Source of the DNA: Pseudoselenomonas ruminantium
GTDB lineage: Bacteria; Bacillota; Negativicutes; Selenomonadales; Selenomonadaceae
DNA: 64,000 bases
Direction: 5' to 3'
Assembly: GCF_900142515.1 (NCBI RefSeq)
Contig: NZ_FRBC01000010.1
Coordinates: forward strand, 31,244 to 95,243
Part shown: piece after piece, positions 25,030 through 34,894 of the stretch
How positions within the stretch are numbered: the first letter of the stretch is position 1
How the letters are laid out: each line of letters begins with the position of its first letter
Position numbers and translations under genes: made by a program
Notes under the pieces: model-generated
Databases searched by the model: none
Seen by the model: only the letters and a program-made list of their open reading frames with translations
Told to the model about the DNA's origin: nothing

Positions 25030-26394
25030 TCATTTGCGCTTGTCAGCCCAGCCCTCGATATTCGTCTGGCGGGCACGGGCGATAGCCAGGTTATTGCTGG
25101 GTACCTTCTTGGTGATGGTGGAACCGGCACCGATATATGCGCCATCCTCTACTTCCACTGGTGCAACGAGGTTGGAGTTGCAGCCCACGAAGGCATCATT
25201 GCCGATTTTCGTGCGGAACTTAGTCTTGCCATCGTAGTTGACCGTAATCGTACCGCAGCCCATGTTGACACCGGAACCCATGTCCGTATCGCCGATATAG
25301 GACAGATGCGGCAGTTTGGAACCTTCGCCAATCACGGAATTCTTGACTTCCACGAAGTTGCCCATCTTGACACCAGCCATCAGATGGGAATCCGGACGGA
25401 TATGGTTGAACTGGCCGAGAATCACGCCATCATCAATCACGCAGTCATGGTAATAGCCGAACTGGCCCATGACCTTGTTGCCCATCTTGACATCCTGCAG
25501 GCGAACGCAGGGGCCCACTTCACAATCCTCACCGATCACGGTATTGCCTTCAATCCAGGTCTGAGGATAGATGACCGTATCGCGGCCAATTCTGACATCA
25601 CAGTCCACATAAGTGGTATCAGGATCCATGATGGTCACGCCTTCAGCCATGAGTTCTTCATTCTTGCGGCGGCGCAGGATTTTCTCTGCTCCGGAAAGCT
25701 GCAGACGGGAGTTGATGCCCAGCGTGGATTCATAATCGTCAGCAGCTACAGCCCAGATCTTTTCGCCCTGTTTCTGGAGGATTTCCAGCACATCCGGCAG
25801 ATAGTATTCGCCCTGGGCATTGTCGTTGGTAACCTGCTTGAGGGAGTCAAAGAGTGCACGGGCATCAAAGCAGTAGATACCGGAGTTGACTTCCTTGACT
25901 TCGCGTTCCGCTTCCGTAGCATCCTTGTGCTCCACAATCTTGAGCACGCTGCCGTCTTCGGCACGGATGATGCGGCCGTACCCCGTAGCATCCGGCATGA
26001 TGGCCGTGAGCACCGTAGCCTTGGCCTGCGCTTCCACATGGGACTCATAGAGTTTCTTGAGCAGGTCGCCCGTCAAAAGCGGCGTATCCCCGCAGAGCAC
26101 CATGACCGTGCCCTGCTCGTCTTTCAGCAAATCTGCGGTCTGAAGCACAGCATGGCCCGTGCCCAGCTGTTCCTTCTGCTCAGCAAATTCCGCCTGTGCG
26201 CCCAGCGCTTCGCGGACAGCCTCGCCACCGAAACCAGTGACAACGATATTGCGCTTGGCACCGGCTGCCTTGGCGGCATCGATGACATGCTGCACCATGG
26301 ACTTGCCGGCTGCCTTATGCAGGACCTTCGGGAGCTTGGATTTCATGCGGGTGCCCTTGCCAGCGGCAAGGATTACAGTTACTAAATCTGACAT
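25030..26394 (-). CDS. glmU: Bifunctional GlmU: GlcN-1-P acetyltransferase / UDP-GlcNAc pyrophosphorylase
   Basis: 454 residues, normal length. It makes UDP-N-acetylglucosamine for peptidoglycan and LPS. The N-terminal uridyltransferase domain starts VILAAGKGTRMKSKLPKVLH, with VLCGDTPLL near residue 100. The C-terminal left-handed beta-helix (from about residue 250) carries hexapeptide repeats and the acetyltransferase-site sequence GTITVNYDGKTKFRTKIG. It lies 19 bases after the GntR regulator gene. Confidence 0.97.
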   Translation of the reverse strand: MSDLVTVILAAGKGTRMKSKLPKVLHKAAGKSMVQHVIDAAKAAGAKRNIVVTGFGGEAVREALGAQAEFAEQKEQLGTGHAVLQTADLLKDEQGTVMVLCGDTPLLTGDLLKKLYESHVEAQAKATVLTAIMPDATGYGRIIRAEDGSVLKIVEHKDATEAEREVKEVNSGIYCFDARALFDSLKQVTNDNAQGEYYLPDVLEILQKQGEKIWAVAADDYESTLGINSRLQLSGAEKILRRRKNEELMAEGVTIMDPDTTYVDCDVRIGRDTVIYPQTWIEGNTVIGEDCEVGPCVRLQDVKMGNKVMGQFGYYHDCVIDDGVILGQFNHIRPDSHLMAGVKMGNFVEVKNSVIGEGSKLPHLSYIGDTDMGSGVNMGCGTITVNYDGKTKFRTKIGNDAFVGCNSNLVAPVEVEDGAYIGAGSTITKKVPSNNLAIARARQTNIEGWADKRK

Positions 26395-26413
26395 TTTCTA
26401 TGTCTCCTTAAAT

Positions 26414-27124
26414 TTATTTCTTGCTTTTCTTTTCTGCTGTTTTCTTTTTCTCCATGTCTTCCATGGCCTTCAGCAGGGTTTTTTCCGAATTTTCCATATG
26501 GAGTTCCGCCGCCTTGCTGGCTGCCTTGCGGTCGCCGTTGGCGATGGCCTCCACAATCTTCTTATGCTCTTCCAGCGTCTCTTCCAAACGGCCTGGATAG
26601 GACATGGATAAGGTGCGGAAACGTGTCAATTGGTCGCGCAGATTCGAGATGATCCCCACTAGGCGCTCATTGCGGGCAGCATGATACATGGTATCATGGA
26701 ACTCGATATCGGTCTCCACGATTTTCTCAATGTTGCCCTCTTTGATATAGCCGCCAATAATCACCAACAGACGCTGCAGATGCTCCAGCTCATCATCCGT
26801 GATATGATCCGCCGCCAACCCATTGGACAGGGATTCCAACGCCGTGCGAATCTCAAAGATCTCATTGATATCGCGGATGGACATGCTGGCCACATAGGTG
26901 CCCCGGCGGGGCATCATCACCACATAGCCCTCCAATTCCAACTTGCGGATGGCTTCCCGCACAGGCGTGCGACTGACCCCCAGTTCCTCAGCCAGCTGGA
27001 TTTCCATAATGCGCTCGCCAGGCTTCAATATGCCATTGCGAATGGCTTCCCGCAGGGATTCGCACACAACTTCCCGCAAAGGCTGGTAACTGTCAAGTTT
27101 AATCGGAGCTAATCTGTTCTTCAT
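26414..27124 (-). CDS. GntR family (FadR/FCD subgroup) transcriptional regulator
   Basis: 236 residues. The N-terminal winged helix-turn-helix (about 14-80) includes ESLREAIRNGILKPGERI and ELGVSRTPVREAIRKLE. The C-terminal FCD ligand domain is all helical with metal-ligand residues such as DIEFHDTMYHAA. It ends in a Lys-rich tail. It lies between ispE and glmU, an arrangement seen in other Negativicutes. The effector is unknown. A GntR-like palindrome exists upstream of the MFS gene at 38.4 kb, but linking the two is speculative. Confidence 0.9.
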   Translation of the reverse strand: MKNRLAPIKLDSYQPLREVVCESLREAIRNGILKPGERIMEIQLAEELGVSRTPVREAIRKLELEGYVVMMPRRGTYVASMSIRDINEIFEIRTALESLSNGLAADHITDDELEHLQRLLVIIGGYIKEGNIEKIVETDIEFHDTMYHAARNERLVGIISNLRDQLTRFRTLSMSYPGRLEETLEEHKKIVEAIANGDRKAASKAAELHMENSEKTLLKAMEDMEKKKTAEKKSKK

Positions 27125-27147
27125 ATAGGCCTACCTCTTTTGTAAAA

Positions 27148-28017
27148 TCATGCTTTCATGCGGTTCATCTGAAACGTACGCGTGACAAAGACATCGGCAT
27201 TGGTTTCCCGACGCAGGACATTGGCGATTTCCTCTGCCTGTTCCCGGCTGCGGGCCAGCCCAAAGACAGTCGGGCCGCTGCCGGACATCATGCTGGCCAT
27301 AGCGCCGTGCTCCAGCATCATCTCTTTGTATTCCGCAATCACATCATACTTTTTAATAGTAACACTTTCCAGCACATTACACAATAACCCCGCCACGGCT
27401 TTTCGATTCTTATGGGCTATGGCGCGCTGGATGGCCTCATTATCCGGATGCCGCTCTGCCCCCTGCTCATCATAGTTCTGATAAGCCCAGGCCGTGGATA
27501 CGGAAATGCGGGGCTTGGCCAGCACTACCCAGGTCTCCGGCATATCAGCAAGACGCGTGAGCAACTCGCCGCGCCCTGTGGCCAGCATGGTACCACCCAT
27601 GATGCAGAAAGGAATATCCGAGCCCAGCTGTGCACCGAGTTCACAGAGTTTCTGCTGCGAAAGGCCGAGGTCATAAAGCTCATTCATGCCCTTGAGCACA
27701 GCTGCCGCATCGGCACTGCCGCCAGCAAGACCCGCAGCCACAGGGATGCGCTTGATCAGGTCAATGCGCACACCATCTGTCAGCTTGAATTCTTCCTGCA
27801 TCAACGCCGCCGCCCGCCAAGCCAGATTCTTCTCATCGGCCTTGAGCCAGGGAACATTTATAGTCAGTTCAATGCCCGTTTCGATTTTCTCCAAAGACAG
27901 CGTATCATGCAAGCCAATGGTTTGCATGACCATGGCCACCTCATGGAATCCATCCTCGCGCTTGCCTAAAATATCCAGCGTCAGATTGATCTTGGCATTC
28001 GCCTCAACTGTTACCAT
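27148..28017 (-). CDS. ispE: 4-diphosphocytidyl-2-C-methyl-D-erythritol kinase
   Basis: 289 residues. This GHMP kinase catalyses the fourth step of the MEP isoprenoid pathway. The N-terminal substrate site is ANAKINLTLDILGKREDGFHEV. The ATP-binding GHMP loop is PVAAGLAGGSADAAAVL, and the C-terminal motif is MMSGSGPTVFGLA. It starts at ATG 28017, 22 bases after the aminopeptidase gene. Confidence 0.96.
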   Translation of the reverse strand: MVTVEANAKINLTLDILGKREDGFHEVAMVMQTIGLHDTLSLEKIETGIELTINVPWLKADEKNLAWRAAALMQEEFKLTDGVRIDLIKRIPVAAGLAGGSADAAAVLKGMNELYDLGLSQQKLCELGAQLGSDIPFCIMGGTMLATGRGELLTRLADMPETWVVLAKPRISVSTAWAYQNYDEQGAERHPDNEAIQRAIAHKNRKAVAGLLCNVLESVTIKKYDVIAEYKEMMLEHGAMASMMSGSGPTVFGLARSREQAEEIANVLRRETNADVFVTRTFQMNRMKA

Positions 28018-28039
28018 CGTTCACTCTCCATCTTACGCC

Positions 28040-29428
28040 TCAGGCTTCCTGCAGGAAAGCCATATAGCCCTTCTTCACTTCGTATACGTCAATCTTGCTG
28101 GTAACCTCCCAGGGTGCATGCATGCTCATAACCCCTACACCGCTGTCGATTACCTGCATGCCATAAAGGCTCATGATATAAGCGATGGTGCCGCCACCGC
28201 CTAAATCCACCTTACCGAGCTCAGCCAGCTGATAATGCACATTGTGCTTATCCATCATGGCGCGCAGCTCACCCAGATATTCGGCGTTGGCATCATTGGA
28301 GCCGGATTTGCCCCGGGCACCGGTGAACTTGTTGAACACCATGCCCTTGCCGAGGTACGCCACATTCTTCTTGTCATAAGCGCTGGCATAGAGGGCATCA
28401 TAAGCACTGGATACATCCGAAGACAGCATCTTGCAGTTGGCCAGCAGACGGCGCAGCCCCAGTTCGCTATAAGCACCGCAGGCATTCATGACCTCTGCCA
28501 CGGTGTTTTCAAAGAAGCGGGACTGCATGCCCGTAGCGCCTACGCTGCCGATTTCCTCCTTGTCCACCAGCAGGCAGCAAGCCGTGCGCTTGACGTCCTT
28601 CATCTCCAACATCGCCCGCAGGGAAGTATAGGAGCAGACACGGTCATCCTGACCATAAGCCAGGATCATACTGCGGTCAAATCCCAGTTCCCGGGCCTTG
28701 CCAGCCGGAACCAACACCAATTCGGCCGACTGGAAATCGGCCTCTTCCCAGCCATATTTATCTTTGATAAGCTGCAGGACACCTGCCTTGACGCTTTCCT
28801 TATCATCCTTTTTCAGCGGATAGTTACCCACGAGGATATCGAGGCTTTCCCCTTCGATAACCTTGGCGGCGTTCTTCTTCATCTGCTCCTGCGAAAGGTG
28901 GATGAGCAAATCTGTCACGCAGAATACTGGGTCATTCTCATCCTCGCCGATGCAGATCTCCACCACGGTGCCATCCTTCTTGGCCACCACACCATGCAGC
29001 GCCAGAGGCAGGGTTACCCACTGATACTTCTTGATACCGCCATAGTAATGGGTATCCAGATAAGCAAGGCCGCCATCTTCATACAGCGGGTTCTGCTTGA
29101 CATCCAGACGGCAGGTATCGATATGAGCGCCCAGGATATTCATGCCCTGTTCCAAAGGCTCCGTGCCGATATTGAAGAGTACGATGGCCTTCTCCATATT
29201 CACGGCATAGACCTTGGCACCCGCCGCAAGCTGTTCGCCGCTCTTGATGATATCCGCCAGATTGCGGTAACCGGCAGCTTCCGCCTGTTTGATCGCCTCT
29301 TTGACGCTTTCCCGCTCCGTCTTGCAGTTGGTCAGAAATTCCCGATAGCCCTTGTTGAGTTCTTCCAGTTCCTGCTTTTCCGCATCACTGTACTGGCTCC
29401 AGATGGAGTCCTTCTTTTCTTCGCTCAT
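28040..29428 (-). CDS. M18 family aminopeptidase
   Basis: 462 residues. It is a zinc metallopeptidase removing N-terminal residues from peptides, probably cytoplasmic. Metal and catalytic motifs are LGAHIDTCRLDVKQNP (His and Asp ligands), LVDKEEIGSVGATGMQS (Glu pair) and a C-terminal MSMHAPWEVTSKIDVY ligand. The family is known from yeast Ape1 and from bacterial M18 enzymes. It starts at ATG 29428 behind AGGAGG and lies upstream of ispE. Confidence 0.92.
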   Translation of the reverse strand: MSEEKKDSIWSQYSDAEKQELEELNKGYREFLTNCKTERESVKEAIKQAEAAGYRNLADIIKSGEQLAAGAKVYAVNMEKAIVLFNIGTEPLEQGMNILGAHIDTCRLDVKQNPLYEDGGLAYLDTHYYGGIKKYQWVTLPLALHGVVAKKDGTVVEICIGEDENDPVFCVTDLLIHLSQEQMKKNAAKVIEGESLDILVGNYPLKKDDKESVKAGVLQLIKDKYGWEEADFQSAELVLVPAGKARELGFDRSMILAYGQDDRVCSYTSLRAMLEMKDVKRTACCLLVDKEEIGSVGATGMQSRFFENTVAEVMNACGAYSELGLRRLLANCKMLSSDVSSAYDALYASAYDKKNVAYLGKGMVFNKFTGARGKSGSNDANAEYLGELRAMMDKHNVHYQLAELGKVDLGGGGTIAYIMSLYGMQVIDSGVGVMSMHAPWEVTSKIDVYEVKKGYMAFLQEA

Positions 29429-29446
29429 CTATATGCCTCCTATTCA

Positions 29447-29467
29447 GCCTCCCCCTGAGGGGGAGGC
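29447..29467. terminator. Hairpin between the dihydrouridine synthase and aminopeptidase genes
   Basis: GCCTCCCCCTGAGGGGGAGGC is a nearly perfect stem with a tiny loop, just after the stop codon at 29473. There is no T-run on the minus strand, so termination is probably partial or the hairpin protects the 3' end. Confidence 0.5.
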
Positions 29468-29472
29468 TTTCA

Positions 29473-30441
29473 TTATGCTAATAAGTATTGCTCGATAATC
29501 TCGATAAAGTCTTCTCTGTTCTCGGCATGATTGAATTTGTCCCTGAGGATTGCCCCATGGGTGATGCCCCTTGTGTACCAGGTTGCATGCTTGCGCATCT
29601 CTCTTGGCCCAATATAGTCACCCTTGTATTTCAGGAGCAGATCCAGATGACGGATGATGACCTCCGCCCGCTCCTGCATGGAGGGCTGAGGCAGGATTTC
29701 GCCGGTCCGGAGGTAATGCGTCAGCCGCTTGAAGATCCAGGGATTTCCCTGCGCCCCACGGCCAATCATCACACCATCCGCGCCCGTGACTTCCAGGATC
29801 TTCTTCAGGTCCTGACAAGTGCGCACATCGCCATTGGCGATAACTGGCACTTTGACGGCCTGCTTGACTTCCGCGATGATATTCCAGTCCGCCTGTCCGC
29901 TGTAAAACTGCTCCCGTGTACGGCCATGGACAGCAATGGCATCCACGCCTGCAGCTTCTGCAATCTTCGCGATTTCCAGAACATTGACGTGCTCATCATC
30001 CCAGCCCTTACGCATCTTGACCGTCACAGGCATCTTCACGGCTTTGCGGATGGCCGACAAGATCTCATACACCTTGTCCGGGGCCAGCATCAAAGCTGAG
30101 CCCTCACCATTCTTGACGATTTTCGGTGCGGGGCAGCCCATATTGAAGTCGAGGATATCCGCCGTGCCCAGTTTCTCCACATATCGTGCCGCCTCAGCCG
30201 CCATATCCGGCGAATTGGCAAACAGCTGCATGGCCAGAGGGCGCTCGCCCGGCTCCGACTCCAGCATGGTCAAAGTGCGTTCATTGCGGTAATGGATGCC
30301 CTGACAGCTGACCATTTCCGCATAACAGAGCGGACAGCCCATATCATGGGCAATGATGCGGTAAGCCGTATCCGTAACGCCAGCCATCGGTGCCAAGAAC
30401 ACCGGCGCATCAAAGGTAAAATTTCCGATTTTCATGGTCAT
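29473..30441 (-). CDS. tRNA-dihydrouridine synthase (DusB-like)
   Basis: 322 residues. It is an FMN enzyme that reduces uridines in the tRNA D-loop. The N-terminus VFLAPMAGVTDTAYRIIAHDMG binds FMN. The catalytic cysteine lies in DFNMGCPAPKIVKNGEGSAL, and VPVIANGDVRT and DGVMIGRGAQGNPWIF form the barrel C-terminal sites. The start is ATG 30441, immediately after the coaX stop. A second ATG two codons in is an alternative. Upstream is coaX, as in many Firmicutes. Confidence 0.94.
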   Translation of the reverse strand: MTMKIGNFTFDAPVFLAPMAGVTDTAYRIIAHDMGCPLCYAEMVSCQGIHYRNERTLTMLESEPGERPLAMQLFANSPDMAAEAARYVEKLGTADILDFNMGCPAPKIVKNGEGSALMLAPDKVYEILSAIRKAVKMPVTVKMRKGWDDEHVNVLEIAKIAEAAGVDAIAVHGRTREQFYSGQADWNIIAEVKQAVKVPVIANGDVRTCQDLKKILEVTGADGVMIGRGAQGNPWIFKRLTHYLRTGEILPQPSMQERAEVIIRHLDLLLKYKGDYIGPREMRKHATWYTRGITHGAILRDKFNHAENREDFIEIIEQYLLA

Positions 30442-30443
30442 GC

Positions 30444-31238
30444 TCAGGCGTTCCTCTCCGCATTATCCCGCTTGTCGGCATTGCGCTCATAGAGAGCCTG
30501 CAAGCCTGTCAGCGTCAGGAAATGGTCAACCTTGTCAATGGTAGCCGACTCCTTGGCAATCATGCGGGCAAGGCCGCCCGTCGCGATGACCTTCATATCC
30601 TTGCCGTATTCAGCCTTGATGCGGCGCACGATTTCGTCGATCTGCCCCACATAACCGAAGATGATGCCAGCCTGCATGCCCTGGATGGTGTTACGGCAGA
30701 TGATCTGTTTAGGCGGCACCAGTTCGATACGAGGCAGCTGTGCCGCTGTCTGGAACAGAGCATCGGCGCTCGTGCCGATACCAGGAGCAATCACACCGCC
30801 CATGAAATCTCCTTCATCGCCTACCACATCATAAGTGGTAGCCGTACCGATATCGATGACAATCAGCGGGCCGCCATACTGTTCATAAGCCCCCACCACA
30901 TTGACGATACGGTCTGCACCGATGGCGCGGGGATTCTCATAATGAAGCTTGATGCCCGTCTTGATACCAGGCCCCACCACCAAGGGTTTCAGATGGAAGT
31001 AACGCTCGCACATCTTGACCAGTGGTACCACCAACGGCGGTACTACAGACGAAATGATGATGGCATGGATGTCACTCATGCTGATGCCCTGATAGCGGAA
31101 CAGATCATTCATCAGCATGCCGTATTCATCCCCGGTCTTCTGGCGATCCGTGGAAATACGCCAATGCTTCATCAATTTCTTGCCTTCATAGGTTCCCATG
31201 ACAATATTGGTATTGCCAATATCCAAAACTAATAACAA
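30444..31238 (-). CDS. coaX: Type III pantothenate kinase
   Basis: 264 residues. It phosphorylates pantothenate in the first step of coenzyme A synthesis. The ASKHA-fold phosphate-binding motif is LVLDIGNTNIVMG (residues 3-15). The substrate region is NPRAIGADRIVNVVGA, and a second phosphate motif is IVIDIGTATTYDVV. The start is TTG 31238 behind AGGAGG. It lies 21 bases after birA. Confidence 0.96.
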   Translation of the reverse strand: MLLVLDIGNTNIVMGTYEGKKLMKHWRISTDRQKTGDEYGMLMNDLFRYQGISMSDIHAIIISSVVPPLVVPLVKMCERYFHLKPLVVGPGIKTGIKLHYENPRAIGADRIVNVVGAYEQYGGPLIVIDIGTATTYDVVGDEGDFMGGVIAPGIGTSADALFQTAAQLPRIELVPPKQIICRNTIQGMQAGIIFGYVGQIDEIVRRIKAEYGKDMKVIATGGLARMIAKESATIDKVDHFLTLTGLQALYERNADKRDNAERNA

Positions 31239-31259
31239 AGGATTATCCTCCTAATATAA

Positions 31260-32246
31260 TTACCATTTACCATTTTGGGGACGGATGGACACATCCCCGG
31301 CCAATACACGCTGGCGGCCTTTTTCCGTATCCACCAGCAGGGCGCCGTCTGCATCGATATCCACAGCCTTGCCGGTATAGACCTCACCATCCCGCACACC
31401 GATGACCTTGACTTTCTGCCCCAATGTGATGCTGTACTGACGCCATTCCTCCAACACCGGCGCAAAGCCATCGCACTGCACCCTGGCATATAAGTCATCC
31501 ATGGCCCGGAGCACAGCCTGGAAGAACTTCACCCGTGGAAGTCTCTCCCCCTTCATGATGCTCAGGGATGTGGCCACATCGCGGATATCTTCCGGGAACT
31601 CTGCCGCATCGATATTCACATTGATGCCTGTGCCAATGACGATATAATTGATGCCATCCATCTCGGCACTCATTTCCGTCAGGATACCCACCAGCTTCTT
31701 ATTGTCATAAAGCAGGTCATTGGGCCATTTGATGCCCGGTTTGAGGCCAAATTCCGTCATGGCACGGGCCACAGCTACCGCCGCCATCAGCGTGCATTTG
31801 GGTGCTTCCTGCGGCAGGAACTTCGGCCTGAGGATCACCGAAAACCAGATGCCCTTGCCCTTCGGTGAAAAGAATTTGCGCTCCAAACGCCCCTTGCCAC
31901 CGGTCTGACATTCAGCCACCACCACTGTACCTTCCACAGCTCCCTCACGGGCCAGCCGCTTGGCCTCATTATTGGTAGAGTCAATTTCCTCATGGCAGAT
32001 GATGTTTCGCCCGATCACCTGCGTGCCCAGGCCGTGATTGATCTCTCCAGCCAGCAGGGCATCCGGGGCCACCCGCAGGCTATAGCCACTGCGGGCATGG
32101 CTTTCAATCTCATAGCCCTGGGAGCGCATTTCCTTGATATGCTTCCAGACTGCCGTCCGGGAAACTCCCAGCCGGTCCGCGATTTCTTCACCGGATATAT
32201 ATGTATCTCCTGCATTGCGCAGGATTTCCAAAATCTTATTACGCAT
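31260..32246 (-). CDS. birA: Biotin protein ligase / biotin operon repressor BirA
   Basis: 328 residues. The N-terminal helix-turn-helix (about 1-60; YISGEEIADRLGVSRTAVWKHI) makes it the bifunctional form that can bind DNA. The central catalytic domain contains STNNEAKRLA, the biotinyl-AMP loop QTGGKGRLERKFFSP and KWPNDLLYDNKKLVGILTE. The C-terminal SH3-like domain follows. It attaches biotin to carboxylases and senses biotinyl-AMP. The usual GRGRxGR loop reads GKGRLER, a mild variant. No biotin genes are nearby. Confidence 0.95.
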   Translation of the reverse strand: MRNKILEILRNAGDTYISGEEIADRLGVSRTAVWKHIKEMRSQGYEIESHARSGYSLRVAPDALLAGEINHGLGTQVIGRNIICHEEIDSTNNEAKRLAREGAVEGTVVVAECQTGGKGRLERKFFSPKGKGIWFSVILRPKFLPQEAPKCTLMAAVAVARAMTEFGLKPGIKWPNDLLYDNKKLVGILTEMSAEMDGINYIVIGTGINVNIDAAEFPEDIRDVATSLSIMKGERLPRVKFFQAVLRAMDDLYARVQCDGFAPVLEEWRQYSITLGQKVKVIGVRDGEVYTGKAVDIDADGALLVDTEKGRQRVLAGDVSIRPQNGKW

Positions 32247-32340
32247 GCCAGCCCCCTTGGAAAAATTTACACTTATTCATTATACTGCTAGAACTGCCGT
32301 TTCGCTACAAAGCAAGCTGAAAAATTTTTTCTCATGCAGC

Positions 32341-34776
32341 TTACATCATCGTAATCGGATCGATATCAATCGCCACATCAGTCCGTACATGAAACTTCTG
32401 CTTGCGCAGGAATTCCTGCACAGCCGGCATATTTGCCGTTTTGATCAATACCACATAACGGTAGATCCCTCGCAAACAGGCAATAACTGCCGGAGACGGC
32501 CCAATGATCTGCTGCTGTCTATCTTCCCGGAAATATTCCTGAAAGATCTTCACCAGACCTCTGGCATTTGCCTTGGCCATATCTTCCCTCTCATGCTGAA
32601 ACAACAGCTTCACGATCCGGCTATAAGGTGGATAAAACAACCCTTGCCGCAAATGCATCTCCTGCTCATAAAAACTCTCATAATCCTGCTTTATGCCACA
32701 GGTCACCGCATAATGTTCCGGGTTATAAGTCTGAATCACCACATGCCCTTGATTTTCGTGACGTCCAGCCCTCCCTGCTGTCTGTGTTATCAACATAAAA
32801 CACCGTTCCGCAGCCCGGAAATCCGGCAGGTTCAAGCTGGAATCCGCACTGATGATCCCCACCGCCGTAACATTGGGAATATCATGCCCTTTGGCCACCA
32901 TCTGTGTTCCCAGCAAAATATCATATTCGTGACGGCGAAACCTGTCCAAGATCTGCTGATGCGCAAACTTCCGGTTCGTAGTATCTCTATCCATACGAAT
33001 GACCCGGGCCGAAGGCACCAGCTGATGCAATTCCTGCTCCAGTTTCTCTGTGCCAGAACCGAAATACTTGATGTAGCGGCTGCCACACTTAGGACAAACA
33101 TCCGGCACTTGTTCTGTCACATCACAATGATGGCAGGAAAGATGTCCATCCTTATGGTAGACCAAGGGCAATCCACAAAGTTTGCATTTGATTACTTCCC
33201 CGCAAGAGCGGCACATGACAAAGGTAGAAAATCCCCGGCGGTTCAACATGATGATGATCTGTTGTCCGCGGCTCATCGTTTCTTCAATCAGGTGACGCAA
33301 TGCTTGTGAAAGGATATGACGGTTGCCCATGCGCAATTCCTGGCGCATGTCTACACACCGGACAAGTGGCAGCGGCATATTGCCAATGCGCTTGGGCATC
33401 GAAAGCAAGGTCAGCTCCCCCTGCTTCGCCCGGTAATAGCTTTCCAGTGAAGGCGTCGCACTCCCCAATAATAATACCGCCTGATGAATCCTAGCCAATT
33501 CTTCAGCCACCACCCGCGCATGATAACGTGGCGACTCATCCTGCTTATAAGACATGTCCTGCTCCTCATCCATGATGATCAAGCCAATATCATTCAAGGG
33601 CGTAAAGAGCGCTGACCGGGCACCGATCACGATTCCCGCCTCTCCCTGGCGCACCCGCACCACAGCATCATTGCGTTCTGCCAACGACAATTGGCTATGG
33701 ATCACGACAATATCTTCCGGGAAATACGTTTTGAAAGCCGTCACCACCTGACCGGTCAAGGCTATTTCCGGCACCAGGACCACCACTTGCCGTCCCCAAG
33801 CCCGTGCTTTCTGCGTCAGTTCGATATAAACCTGCGTCTTGCCGCTCCCCGTAACACCTTTAAGCAAGAAACCATGATATTTTTCCTCTTTCAACGAAGA
33901 TTCCATAGCTGAAAGCACCGTCTGCTGGTCATCTGTCAATATGATATCCTGCCTGGCTGTGCTTTCAATCTCGCCATAACTATCCCGCAACACTCGCCGC
34001 TGGCCGATCCTTACCAATCCCGCAGCGGCCAGATTATTTATGGTAGCCACAGCAACCTTCTGCGCCTTCAGAGCCACAAAATCTATCTGTCCCGCGTCGG
34101 CAGCAGTCAATAAATCCAGCAAACGCCGCTGGGCTTTCTTCCGTTTGAATCCTTCCAATAATTCCGGTGTGACTTCAGTCAATAATTGCACATACTTTTC
34201 ATAGCGGGCCTTCTCCCGTTTACCAGCCTGATATTCTTTAGCAATCACCCCATACTGGTTGAGTTTGTCCAGGATCTGCGGCAATTCATCCTTGTACGCC
34301 GGTAATTTTTTGCCGAGATCCAGCTTCGACTGACTGCCGCCAGCGGACAGGCAGTCATAGACAGTCCGATAGGCAGGCACTGACAGCAATAAATGATTGC
34401 ATTGCTCAGGCACCGCCTGATAGGCCACGGTTATCTTGATGCCACTTTTCCCAGGCATAAAAAGCCGCATCATCTCAGCCAAAGAGCACAGATAAAAATC
34501 CGCCAGCCATTGTGCTACCTGCATCATCCGCTCTGAAAACCAGGGCTCCTCATCTATCGCAGCTTCAACAGGTTTGAGCTTGGCGCTCATCTCTCCCAGA
34601 TCGGCCGCAGATTTTTCCGCCACTGCCACAATAAAGCCTTCCACCTTGCGCCCGCCAAAGGGCACAAAAACACGCCAACCTGCCTTCAGGTAAGAAAGCT
34701 CTGCTGGCACGCTGTAGGTATAAGCCTTGGCAATGCTCTTCACCGGAATATTTACAAAGACACTGGCTGTCAACAT
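32341..34776 (-). CDS. priA: Primosomal helicase PriA
   Basis: 811 residues. It restarts stalled replication forks. The N-terminal 3'-DNA-binding domain begins VFVNIPVKSIAKAYTYSVP. The helicase core has Walker A GVTGSGKTQVYIEL, DEEQD as motif II and VVIQTYNPEHYA in the C-terminal lobe. Eight cysteines in CRSCGEVIKCKLC and CHHCDVTEQVPDVCPKC bind two zincs. The start is ATG 34776. A 94-base gap separates it from birA. Confidence 0.96.
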   Translation of the reverse strand: MLTASVFVNIPVKSIAKAYTYSVPAELSYLKAGWRVFVPFGGRKVEGFIVAVAEKSAADLGEMSAKLKPVEAAIDEEPWFSERMMQVAQWLADFYLCSLAEMMRLFMPGKSGIKITVAYQAVPEQCNHLLLSVPAYRTVYDCLSAGGSQSKLDLGKKLPAYKDELPQILDKLNQYGVIAKEYQAGKREKARYEKYVQLLTEVTPELLEGFKRKKAQRRLLDLLTAADAGQIDFVALKAQKVAVATINNLAAAGLVRIGQRRVLRDSYGEIESTARQDIILTDDQQTVLSAMESSLKEEKYHGFLLKGVTGSGKTQVYIELTQKARAWGRQVVVLVPEIALTGQVVTAFKTYFPEDIVVIHSQLSLAERNDAVVRVRQGEAGIVIGARSALFTPLNDIGLIIMDEEQDMSYKQDESPRYHARVVAEELARIHQAVLLLGSATPSLESYYRAKQGELTLLSMPKRIGNMPLPLVRCVDMRQELRMGNRHILSQALRHLIEETMSRGQQIIIMLNRRGFSTFVMCRSCGEVIKCKLCGLPLVYHKDGHLSCHHCDVTEQVPDVCPKCGSRYIKYFGSGTEKLEQELHQLVPSARVIRMDRDTTNRKFAHQQILDRFRRHEYDILLGTQMVAKGHDIPNVTAVGIISADSSLNLPDFRAAERCFMLITQTAGRAGRHENQGHVVIQTYNPEHYAVTCGIKQDYESFYEQEMHLRQGLFYPPYSRIVKLLFQHEREDMAKANARGLVKIFQEYFREDRQQQIIGPSPAVIACLRGIYRYVVLIKTANMPAVQEFLRKQKFHVRTDVAIDIDPITMM

Positions 34777-34894
34777 GAGTACCTAACCACCGTTCACAAA
34801 AATTTCCTTATTAACATAACATTTTTTGCTAAGACAAGCAATATTTTCGTGCTATACTAGAGGAGAATGATTTTTCGTCTAGGAGGAATTTTCT